Source: DATKEH01 sp035546355 (GTDB taxonomy: Bacteria; Acidobacteriota; Thermoanaerobaculia; Multivoradales; JAIOJS01). Taken from it: DNA of 38,903 bases. The position numbers and the translations under genes are program-made. The notes beneath the pieces are model-generated. The model saw nothing but the letters and a program-made list of their open reading frames with translations, did not search any database and was not told the DNA's origin. How positions within the stretch are numbered: position 1 is the stretch's first letter; every line of letters starts with the position of its first letter. Shown here piece by piece: positions 23,274 through 33,709 of the stretch. The stretch covers positions 1 to 38,903 of the forward strand of contig DATKEH010000303.1 of assembly GCA_035546355.1 (NCBI GenBank). Reading direction: 5' to 3'.

Positions 23274-26047
23274 GACCCCCCCTCGGCCAGCGCCAGGAGG
23301 TTGGCGAACAGGCGAAAGGCGCCAGGAACGCCGGCCGGCAGCTGGCGGAAGAAGGCCAGGCCGGTGTAGACGTAGGTGCCCTCGCCCACCGGCGCCACCA
23401 GCAACGCGCCGCGCTCGGCGTCCTCCCCCGGGTCGGCCATGGCGAGCAGCGGCGAGTAGGCCGGGTCCCAGCTCTGCGGGTAGTAGAGCCCGCGCTCCTG
23501 CACCCATCCCTGCCAGTCGGCGGCGCCGATCGGGTTGGGGTGGCGGAAGACCGGGTGGTCCGGCTCGAGCACCAGCACCGGCACCGTCTCGTCGGTGGTG
23601 CGTCCGGCGCCCCGCCGCGCCATCGTCATGGGCAGCGGCGGCAGGCCCTGCTGGAAGTACTCCCAGCGCTGGAACTGCACCAGCAGCAGGCCGCCGCCGC
23701 GCACGTAGTCGAGCAGCGCCGAATGGGCGGCGCCGAGCTCGGGGAAGGCGTCGTGGACGCGGCTGCCGAGCACCACCGCGTCGTAGGCGGACAGGTCGAC
23801 GGCCGGCAGGTCGGCGACGCGCAGCAGCTCCACCGGCACGCCCACCGCCGCCAGCGCCTCGGGGACCTCGTCGGCGGCGCCGCGCACGTACCCCACCCGT
23901 TCGAGGTCCGGCAGCTCGAGAGGGAAGGCCGAAACCTGCACCTGCGCCGGCCGCGGCAGCGGCCGCGGCCGCACGTGCGGGTAGTCGACCAGCGGCAGCG
24001 CCAGGTCGTAACCGGCGCCGTCGGAGGTGACGGCGACGACCTCGACCGGGTAGCGACCGGTGGCGAGCCCTTCGGGCGCCGCCAGCGCCACCTCGACGGT
24101 GGCCCTGCGCCGTTGCGGGTCGAGGGTGAACGGCAGGGGGCGCGGGCGGGGCCATCCCGGCGGCGGCTCGACCCGCAGCTCGCCGACGATCGGCGCGTCG
24201 CCGTGCGCCGTCAGCTCGACCGCCAGCACGCGCGCCCCCTCCGCCGGCAGCGGCCACAGCAGCAGCCCGGGCGTGACCGCCACCTCGAGCCGCGGCACCG
24301 CGCGCAGCGGGCGCCGCACCTCGCCCACCGCCAGGTCGCTGACCCGCTGCACCACCGGGCGCTCCAGGGTCAGGGGGACCGCCGCGTCGCCAGCCGCGCC
24401 GGGGAGCAGCAGCTCGAGGGCGAGCGCGGCGACCAGCGGCGGCGGGTCGTCGGGCAGCCCGCGCAGCTCGGCGGGCACCGCGTCGAGGTCGTACATCGCG
24501 CCGCGGCGCGGCCGGCGAAGGTAGTAGGGCACGGTGGGCTCCGCCGCCGGGTCCACCGCCACCTCCACCTGGCGCTCGACCAGCGCCCCCGGGGCGACTT
24601 CACCCGGCGCCGCCGCGCCGGGAGCCGCCGCGGCATCGTGCAGCGGCAGCGTCAGCGACTCGCCCCACCCCGCCGGGCTGCGCAGCGTCAGCGGCGCCGG
24701 CGCCGGGCGCAGCGTGTAGGGGCCGGCGTTCCACAGCCGCACCGTCACCGGCAGGACGTCGCCGGGCACCACCGCCGCCTGCTCGCTGGTGGCGTCGAGC
24801 ACCACCCCGGCGGCCGCCGCCAGCGCCTCGGCGGCGATCGCCTCCTTCTCGGCGACCAGGGCGTCGGCGTGCGAGGCGCCGGTCGCTTGCGAGCCGGCGA
24901 GGCCCTGCCGCGCGAGGCGCAGCTCGGCGAGGATGGCGGCCAACGCCGGCGCCGCCTCGGCCAGTCGCGCCGGCGCCAGCTCGGCGCGCGCCGCGGCGGC
25001 GTGGGCGGCGACCCCCTCCAGCCGCTCCGCCAGCGCCTCCCGCTCGGCGCTCTCGGCAAGCAGCGCGGCGATGGCCGCCAGCTCGGTGCCGATGCCCGCG
25101 AACAGCGCACCCTCCTCCTCGCCCTCGCCCGCCGCCGCGGCGCCGCCGTCTGCCGCGCCGCCACCCGCGCCGCCGAGCTCCACGAGGGTCAACCGCACCG
25201 GCCGCGGCCCCGGCTCCTGGAGCCGACCCATGCTCTGTGACCGGTGCTGGCTGCGGCTCTCCATGGCGAGCTGCGCGAAGGAGCGGCCGGTGAGGGGGTC
25301 GATATGCCCCGCCTCCAGGGTCAGCGTCGCCGTCTCGGGGTCCCACCACGCCTCGCGGTAGAAGCGCTGTGGCTGCCAGGGGAGCAGCCCCTCGGCGGCG
25401 AGCTGCGGCAGCGCCTGGGGGTCGCCGGCGGCGGCGAACGCCTCTTCGGCGATCACCCCGGCCGCCTGGTGCTGCCCATGCCCGCCCCGCTCGTCGGCGG
25501 GGAAGACGCTGACCACCACCTGCGGCCGGAAGCGGCGGATCACCCGCACCGCGTCCTCGAGCAGCTCCTGGCGCGGCCACAGGCGCAGCGTCTCGGCCAG
25601 CGAGCGAGTGTAGCCGAAGTCGTAGGCGCGGGTGAAGAACTGCCGCGCCCGGTCGACGCGACGCGCCGCCAGCAGCTCCTCGGTGCGCAGCACCCCCAGC
25701 CCCTCGCCCAGCTCCTCGCCGATCAGGTTCTGTCCGCCCTCGCCGCGGGTCAGCGACAGGTAGGCCGCCTCGCCCCCCTGGCCGAGGGAGACCAGGGCGA
25801 GCAGGGTGGTGTCCTCGTCGTCGGGGTGGGCGCCGACGACGAGCAGGCGACGATGCTCGCCGAGTCGCAGCAGGGCGCGGTCGACGGCGGCGATCCCGCC
25901 GGTGCCCGGCGGCTGGAGGGGGTCGGCGGCGGCGCCCGCGGCCGAGGCGAGCAGCAGGAGGCCGGCCAGGGCGAGAGCGGCGGCGCGGGTGGCACCACAG
26001 GCGGCGCGGATGGCGAGCGCACGGCGGCGGACGGCGGCGGGTGGCAT
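23270..26047 (-). CDS. Secreted PIG-L (GlcNAc deacetylase LmbE-like) family protein with C-terminal ThuA/GATase-like domain
   Basis: A 925-aa exported protein: signal peptide about residues 1-41 (LALAGLLLLASAAGAAADP), then a PIG-L/LmbE zinc amidohydrolase domain (about 60-300). The zinc motifs are AHPDDE with H74 and D77, and HGQH with H190 and H193. The RGEGGQN block is also typical. PIG-L enzymes deacetylate N-acetylglucosamine-containing substrates. A helical, Ala-rich stretch (about 310-420) and beta-sandwich-like domains follow. Residues about 720-925 resemble a ThuA/glutamine-amidotransferase-like fold (YDAVVLGSRVHDAFPEL, DYVRGGGLLLVQFQ). The real substrate is unknown. It heads the coupled operon with the ABC importer and MFS exporter. 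A TAGGAT box lies nine bases before the ATG. Confidence 0.88.
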   Translation of the reverse strand: MPPAAVRRRALAIRAACGATRAAALALAGLLLLASAAGAAADPLQPPGTGGIAAVDRALLRLGEHRRLLVVGAHPDDEDTTLLALVSLGQGGEAAYLSLTRGEGGQNLIGEELGEGLGVLRTEELLAARRVDRARQFFTRAYDFGYTRSLAETLRLWPRQELLEDAVRVIRRFRPQVVVSVFPADERGGHGQHQAAGVIAEEAFAAAGDPQALPQLAAEGLLPWQPQRFYREAWWDPETATLTLEAGHIDPLTGRSFAQLAMESRSQHRSQSMGRLQEPGPRPVRLTLVELGGAGGGAADGGAAAAGEGEEEGALFAGIGTELAAIAALLAESAEREALAERLEGVAAHAAAARAELAPARLAEAAPALAAILAELRLARQGLAGSQATGASHADALVAEKEAIAAEALAAAAGVVLDATSEQAAVVPGDVLPVTVRLWNAGPYTLRPAPAPLTLRSPAGWGESLTLPLHDAAAAPGAAAPGEVAPGALVERQVEVAVDPAAEPTVPYYLRRPRRGAMYDLDAVPAELRGLPDDPPPLVAALALELLLPGAAGDAAVPLTLERPVVQRVSDLAVGEVRRPLRAVPRLEVAVTPGLLLWPLPAEGARVLAVELTAHGDAPIVGELRVEPPPGWPRPRPLPFTLDPQRRRATVEVALAAPEGLATGRYPVEVVAVTSDGAGYDLALPLVDYPHVRPRPLPRPAQVQVSAFPLELPDLERVGYVRGAADEVPEALAAVGVPVELLRVADLPAVDLSAYDAVVLGSRVHDAFPELGAAHSALLDYVRGGGLLLVQFQRWEYFQQGLPPLPMTMARRGAGRTTDETVPVLVLEPDHPVFRHPNPIGAADWQGWVQERGLYYPQSWDPAYSPLLAMADPGEDAERGALLVAPVGEGTYVYTGLAFFRQLPAGVPGAFRLFANLLALAEGGS

Positions 26048-26056
26048 CGGCCCCCG

Positions 26057-26062
26057 ATCCTA
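26057..26062 (-). promoter_or_regulatory. Candidate -10 element of the PIG-L operon (leaderless spacing)
   Basis: TAGGAT on the minus strand, followed by CGG, ends nine bases before the ATG of the PIG-L gene. The identical hexamer stands eight bases before the coiled-coil gene at 36875. No -35 consensus is visible. Confidence 0.4.
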
Positions 26063-26271
26063 TCCGCCGCCGGTGCGGTACGGCAGCCGGACGGGGTACC
26101 ATGATGCCGCGAACTGCGGAACCAGCAGATGGCAGCCGGAGACGCTCGCCGCATCCTCGCCGCGCGCCGCGGCGCCCGCCAGGCATGGCGACGGCGGTGC
26201 GCGGCCGCCCTGGGCCAGCCGCCGGGAGCGGCCGGCCCCGCCCCGGGCCTCGCGGCGCCGAGGTGGCAGCG

Positions 26272-28886
<2,615 letters not shown>

Positions 28887-28890
<4 letters not shown>

Positions 28891-30830
28891 CCTCGCGGGG
28901 CCCCCGCATCGAGGCGCGCCAGCAGCTGGGGATCGGGCTCGCCGCAGAGCGGCGAGCGCAGCGCCATCCCCAGGGCCAGCGGCAGGTCTAGGGCGCGGCC
29001 GGCGGCGCGGCGGAGGGCGTACGCCCGGCGGTAGTCCGGCGGCACCCGCAGCGACCAGTTCTCCTCGCTCACCACCCCGGGCCGGTTGTACACCTCGCGC
29101 ATCCCCAACAGGTCGGGGAAGAAGACCAGCAGGTTGCGCGCCGGGCTCGCCAGGGCGTCGGCGAGCTGCGCCTGCACCAGCAGGCCGGGGTCGCCGCGCA
29201 GCCGTCGCTCGAGCGCCTGCCGCTCGCCGCCGGGCGCCGCCAGGCGCGCCGCCAGGTACTCCGCCCAGGGCCCGGCCTCGCCGCTCGTCTGCCACTCCTC
29301 GAGCCGGCGCCACACCGGCGGCGTGTCGTGGGTGCCGAGCATGATCCAGTCGGCCGGCCGGGCGCGGTCGCTGCGGTAGACGTCCGCCGGGTCGTCGAGG
29401 CGCGCCTTCTGCACCACCCGGAAGCGCCCCATGCCGTGGCGCGCCAGCACCCGGCGCAACGGGTAGGGCAGCGTCGACAGCACCTCGCACACCAGGTCGC
29501 GCTCGCCGCGGCCGTGGCGCCGCGCCCGCTTCAGGGCGGCGGCGACCAGCACCTCGTAGCGATCGACCTGCGCCTCGTCGAGCTCCCGCACCCAGCCGTC
29601 CGCCCAGCGCTCCTGGCCGCGGTCGAGCTGGCCGGGACGCGGGATGGCCCAGGCGGCGAGCTCGCGGTGGTCGGGCAGGTCGGGGGAGGCGAACAGCCGC
29701 GCGCCGCCCTGCACCGCCGCCAACGGGTCCGCCGAGCCGGCGCGGTAGGCCCAGGGGCAGACCAGACCGTGGGGGTGATCGACCCGTACCGCGTCGTGCT
29801 CGGCGAACATCTTGTCCAGGCGGGCCAGGACGAAGCGCAGCGCCGGCCCGGGACGGTCGCCGGTGCCGTAGAGCGCCGGATCGAGCAGCGGGTAGCCCCA
29901 CGGCTGCCCTGCCGGGTTGGTGCGGCTGGGCGGCGCGCCCATTCGGTAGCCGGCGAGGAAGAGCTGCCGGAACCGCCACTCGTCGCGCAGCGACGTCCCC
30001 ACCTGCAGATCGCCGAACAGCTCGAGGCCCAGCTCGCGACAGAGCGCCTGCAGCCCCCGGTGCTGCCGGTGGACGACGAACTGAGCGAAGCGGTAGCGGG
30101 CGACGACCTGGCGGTGGCGGCGGCGCAGGGCGGCGCGCCGCCGCCGGGCCGTCGCGCGTTCGTCGGCGGCCGGGGATCCCAGCCGGCGGTCGAGCTCCGC
30201 CGTCGGCCCGGCCCAGCGGCGCCAGTCCTCGTCCCCGTGCTCGGCGACCAGCGCCTGGTAGAGGGCGTCGGGGGCGAGCCAGGCGCGGTGGGCGCGGCCG
30301 AACGCGGTCAACTGCTCGGCGATGCTTCGGGTGGTCGGCCCGCGGGCGGCGGCGGCGCCGGCTCCCCCGGCCTGCAGTGCCTGCCGCAGCCCGTCGTAGG
30401 CGAGGCCCAACGCGGCGCGGATTGCCGCCTGGACGTGGGCGTGGGGCACCCGCTCGGCGGCGCCGGGCGGCACCGCCGCCAGCAGCTCCTCCAGGGCCGG
30501 GCGCGGCAGGATCCCCGCCCACCCCTCGTCCTCGGCCAGCGGCACCAGCGCCGCGCCGACGTCGTCGCGCGAGAACAGCGTCCCGTCGTATGGGGAGGGG
30601 TTGTTCCCACTGGTGCGCCCCGGGGGGCCGAGCTGGATGCCGGTGAAGCCGAGCTCACGGGCGAAGCGGAAGAACTCTCCGCCGCCGCGCGCATAGGCGC
30701 TGCCACGGCCGGTCTCCTCCCCCGCGGCGCTGGGCAGGCTGGCGGCGTGCGCCGCCAGCACCAGCCGCTCGACGCCGAGCCGGCGCAAGGCGGCGACGAC
30801 GGCGGGATCGGGTAGGTCCTGCGGCAACAC
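28887..30830 (-). CDS. malQ: 4-alpha-glucanotransferase (GH77, amylomaltase/MalQ)
   Basis: Cytoplasmic enzyme that moves alpha-1,4-glucan segments between maltodextrins. The protein is 647 aa. GH77 marks are the N-terminal LGFTGIQLGPPGRT-SGNNPSPYDG block, the nucleophile D351 in VRVDHPHGLV, the likely acid/base E449 in LVCEVLSTLPYPLRRVL, and D502 in LGTHDTPP. The D-to-E distance is about 98 residues, against 47 in the Thermus aquaticus enzyme, so there is an insertion of about 50 residues; E-to-D spacing is normal. GTG at 30830 is preferred because AAGGGGGG lies just upstream. In-frame starts at 30968 and 30848 are possible. It lies between two sensor kinases on the opposite strand, and its stop shares CTAG with kinase 1. 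Confidence 0.9.
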
Positions 30831-30858
30831 GGTGCCCCCCTTCTCGGCCCGGTCGATC

Positions 30859-30867
30859 ACGTTAGCA
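30859..30867 (-). promoter_or_regulatory. Candidate extended -10 of malQ
   Basis: TGCTAACGT on the minus strand (TAACGT at 30864-30859 preceded by TGC) lies 28 bases before the GTG start, with the AAGGGGGG ribosome-binding sequence between. It is a weaker form of the TGNTA box used by neighbouring genes. Confidence 0.4.
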
Positions 30868-30926
30868 CCGCCGCCGCGCTCCTGGACGCAGCCCTCCGAT
30901 CGCTGCTCCCGCGCGCGCCCGGGCCG

Positions 30927-30938
30927 TGCTAGCCTGGG
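30927..30938 (+). promoter_or_regulatory. Extended -10 box of kinase 2
   Basis: TGCTAGCCTGGG, with hexamer TAGCCT at 30930-30935, lies 20 bases before the ATG. The predicted leader is about 14 bases, pyrimidine-rich and without a Shine-Dalgarno sequence. No -35 hexamer is evident. Confidence 0.5.
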
Positions 30939-30955
30939 TGCGTCCGGTCCCCACC

Positions 30956-33526
30956 ATGACCCTCGCACCCGGACTGCGGCTGGGTTCCTACGAGATCCTC
31001 TCGCCGCTCGGCGCCGGGGGGATGGGAGAGGTCTACCGGGCCCGCGACTCGCGGCTGGGGCGCGAAGTCGCGATCAAGGTGCTGCCGGCGGAGGTCGCCG
31101 CCGATCCGGAGCGGCTGGCGCGCTTCGAGCGCGAGGCCAAGGCGGTCTCGGCGCTCAACCACCCGCACATCGTCACCCTCTACGAGCTGGGCTCCAGCGA
31201 CTTCGGCCCCTATCTCGCGCTCGAGAAGATCGACGGCAGGTCGCTGCGCGAGCTGCTGCGAGAGGGGACGTTGCCGGTGAAGCGGGCGCTGGCGCTCGGG
31301 GCGCAGATCGCGGAAGGGCTGGCCAAGGCGCACGCCGCCGGAATCGTGCACCGCGACCTCAAACCCGAGAACGTGATGGTCACCGAGGACGGCTTCGCCA
31401 AGATCCTCGACTTCGGGCTCGCCAAGCTGGTCGCGCCGGAGCTCGAAGCGGGCTCGACGGCCGAAGCGACGACGCTCGGCGGGGCGACCGCTCCGGGGCT
31501 CGTGCTCGGCACGCCGGGCTACCTCTCGCCCGAACAGGCCGCGGGCCACGCGACGGATTTTCGCACCGATCAGTTCGCGCTCGGCGCCCTGCTCTACGAG
31601 ATGGTGACGGGGCAGCGTCCCTTCCGCGGCGCGACGACGGGCGAGTCGCTCGCCGCCGTGCTGCGCGACGAGCCGGTGCCGCTGCGCTCGAGGAACCCGG
31701 CGATCCCCTTGCCGGTGGGCTGGATCGTCGAGCGCTGCCTCGCCAAGGATCCGGGCGAGCGCTACGCCTCGACCAGGGATCTCGCCCGCGACCTCGCCGA
31801 TCTCCGCGACCACCTCTCGGAGATCTCGCGCGCCGGCGAGGCGTTTTCGGGCGGCGCGGGTCGGCCAGCCGTGCGCCTCCGCCCGGCGGGGCTGCTCGCT
31901 GGCGTGGCGATCGTCGCGGCGCTCGCCGCCGGCACGCTGGCGATCGCGCTGCTCGGCCGCGACGGCGGCGCGGCGCCGCCGTCCTACCGGCCCCTGACCC
32001 TGCGGCGCGGCGTCATCACCGGCGCCCGCTTCGCGCCGGACGGCGCCACCGTCTACTACAGTGCCGCCTTCGGCGCCGAGCCGTCGCATCTCTACGTCAC
32101 GCGACTCGAGGGGTCGGAGTCGCAGCGGCTCGAGCTACCGCCGGCGATGCTGCTCTCGGTATCGCGCAACGGGGAGCTGCTCGTTCTCCTCACCGGGGAG
32201 CGCAATCCGGGCAATGCGGTCGGCACCCTGGCACGGGTCTCGGCGCTCGGTGGCACGCCCCGGCCGCTGATCGACGACGCGATGGACGCCGACTGGCTGC
32301 CGGACGGCGAGCAGCTGGCGGTGGTGCGCGCCGGGCTCCGGCTCGAGTTGCCGCTCGGCGAGGAGCGCTTCCGCGGCGTCCGTCACTTCCGCCTCTCGCC
32401 CGACGGATCGCGCGTCGCGTTCTTCAACATGGGCAGATTGGCGATCGAGGTGCACGACCTCCACGGGGGACAGCTCCTGCGCCACGAGATGCCGCTGGTC
32501 TGGGGGCTCGCCTGGAGCCCCGATGGGCGCGAGGTCTGGTTCACCGGCTCCCAGAACCCTGGCGGCACGGACCGCGCGCTGTACGCCGTGTCGCTCGCCG
32601 GTGAGGAGCGACTCGTCGCCCGCGCCCCCGGCGCCCTCAACCTCCTCGACGTGGCGCCCGACGGCCGCAGCGCGCTGGTTTCGACCGGCTCGGGCTGGAT
32701 CGGAATCGGCCTCGGGCGCCGCGGCGCTCCCGACGAGGAGCGGACGTTCGACCTGCTCGGGCGCTCCTTCCTCGCCGGCCTGTCGGCGGACGGCACGCGG
32801 ATGCTGGTCGACGAGAGGCAGGAACCGGGGCGGGGCGCGTACCTCGTGTCGACCGAGGACGGAACGACGATCCGGCTCGGAGCCGAGCGGCCGCTGGCGC
32901 TCTCTCCGGACGGCGCCTGGGCGCTGGTCTTCGAGCCCGAGGAGCCGACCCGCATGAAGCTGCTGCCGACAGGCGCCGGCATCGCGACCGAGCTTCGCCC
33001 GGAATCGGCGCTGCGACCGATGGAGGGGATGAGCGCGGCGTGGTCTCGGGACGGCGAGCGGCTCTTCGCCCTGCTCCACCCCCAAGGCGAGAGCAGCGCG
33101 AGATCTCGGGTGTACGTGCGCGACGGGAAGGCGCCGTGGCGGCCGATCACGCCCGAGATTGTCTGGGCCTTCGTCCCCTCTCCCGACGGCAGGCAGGTGG
33201 CGATCGGCGACCCCGCCGGCGGCGTGAGCGTCGTCGCGGTCGACGGCGGCGCGGCGCGATCGCTCGCCGGCGAGAGCGGGCTCCCGCTCGGCTGGAGCGC
33301 CGACGGCCGGTGGCTGCTGGTGCAAGCTCCGGGATCGCTGCCGGCACGGATCCACCGGCGCGAGCTCGCCTCCGGCCGCATCGAGCCGTGGGGGGAGATC
33401 CTGCCGGCGGACCCGACCGGCGCGGTGTCCATCATGGACGTCCTCTTGGCGGCGGACGGCGAGACGTACGCGTACAACGTAATGCGCGCGTCGCAGCAGC
33501 TCTTCCTGGCCGAGGGCCTGCGCTGA
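30956..33526 (+). CDS. Membrane Ser/Thr protein kinase with beta-propeller sensor (kinase 2)
   Basis: An 856-aa Hanks-type kinase with a single membrane helix (about 311-333, LLAGVAIVAALAAGTLAIAL) and a C-terminal TolB/WD40-like propeller. The kinase domain (about 12-275) is intact: LGAGGMGEVYRA, K41, IVHRDLKPEN with D134, DFG with D152, and the SPEQ loop. The sensor half aligns by eye with kinase 1 along its length: LTLRRGVITGARFAPDG here against LTFRRGMIRSARFAPDQ, GTLARV in both, and endings EGLR and DGLV. The two genes are therefore paralogs despite the malQ gene between them. ATG at 30956 gives the standard MTLAPG start shared with kinase 3. Ligand and phosphorylation targets are unknown. 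Confidence 0.93.
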   Translation: MTLAPGLRLGSYEILSPLGAGGMGEVYRARDSRLGREVAIKVLPAEVAADPERLARFEREAKAVSALNHPHIVTLYELGSSDFGPYLALEKIDGRSLRELLREGTLPVKRALALGAQIAEGLAKAHAAGIVHRDLKPENVMVTEDGFAKILDFGLAKLVAPELEAGSTAEATTLGGATAPGLVLGTPGYLSPEQAAGHATDFRTDQFALGALLYEMVTGQRPFRGATTGESLAAVLRDEPVPLRSRNPAIPLPVGWIVERCLAKDPGERYASTRDLARDLADLRDHLSEISRAGEAFSGGAGRPAVRLRPAGLLAGVAIVAALAAGTLAIALLGRDGGAAPPSYRPLTLRRGVITGARFAPDGATVYYSAAFGAEPSHLYVTRLEGSESQRLELPPAMLLSVSRNGELLVLLTGERNPGNAVGTLARVSALGGTPRPLIDDAMDADWLPDGEQLAVVRAGLRLELPLGEERFRGVRHFRLSPDGSRVAFFNMGRLAIEVHDLHGGQLLRHEMPLVWGLAWSPDGREVWFTGSQNPGGTDRALYAVSLAGEERLVARAPGALNLLDVAPDGRSALVSTGSGWIGIGLGRRGAPDEERTFDLLGRSFLAGLSADGTRMLVDERQEPGRGAYLVSTEDGTTIRLGAERPLALSPDGAWALVFEPEEPTRMKLLPTGAGIATELRPESALRPMEGMSAAWSRDGERLFALLHPQGESSARSRVYVRDGKAPWRPITPEIVWAFVPSPDGRQVAIGDPAGGVSVVAVDGGAARSLAGESGLPLGWSADGRWLLVQAPGSLPARIHRRELASGRIEPWGEILPADPTGAVSIMDVLLAADGETYAYNVMRASQQLFLAEGLR

Positions 33527-33709
33527 GCGCACCCCGCGCCGCCCACCCGCCCCTGCCTCGCGCCCTGGTGGTGCGCGCCCTGGTGGTGCTCGCCCTGGCG
33601 GCGCTCGCGGCCTGGGGCTGAGACGCGCAACGCGCCCCCTTCGCCAGCGCGGCATCCCGGGGTCGGCAGGGCGCCGGCTGCTAGACTCGGCGCGGGCTCC
33701 ACCCCGACG
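33527..33709 (+). other. Intergenic spacer between kinases 2 and 3 with three 15-bp tandem repeats
   Basis: The spacer begins right after the kinase 2 stop. GCGCCCTGGTGGTGC occurs at 33560-33574 and again, identically, at 33575-33589. A third unit at 33590-33604 differs at three positions. The repeats encode a hydrophobic peptide in one frame (ALVVR-ALVVL-ALAAL), but there is no sound start codon or ribosome-binding site, so I do not call a gene. The kinase 3 -10 box follows at 33679. Confidence 0.6.
33679..33690 (+). promoter_or_regulatory. Extended -10 box of kinase 3
   Basis: TGCTAGACTCGG, with hexamer TAGACT at 33682-33687, matches the mraZ box TGTTAGACTCGG in 11 of 12 positions. It lies 22 bases before the ATG at 33710, giving a predicted leader of about 15 bases with no Shine-Dalgarno sequence. 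Confidence 0.55.

Noticed and set aside
26041..26271. Upstream in-frame extension of kinase 1 (ATGs at 26041, 26101 and 26104)
   Set aside because: It would add an Arg/Pro-rich, low-complexity tail, while GTG at 26272 has a good ribosome-binding sequence and gives the paralog-like N-terminus. The ATG at 26101 remains a minor alternative.
30831..30968. Longer malQ start at 30968
   Set aside because: The added 46 residues have no GH77 similarity and run over the kinase 2 promoter and start. AAGGGGGG just before 30830 supports the shorter form.
33527..33621. Short hydrophobic peptide gene after kinase 2
   Set aside because: No start codon with a ribosome-binding site fits, and the sequence is explained by tandem 15-bp repeats.
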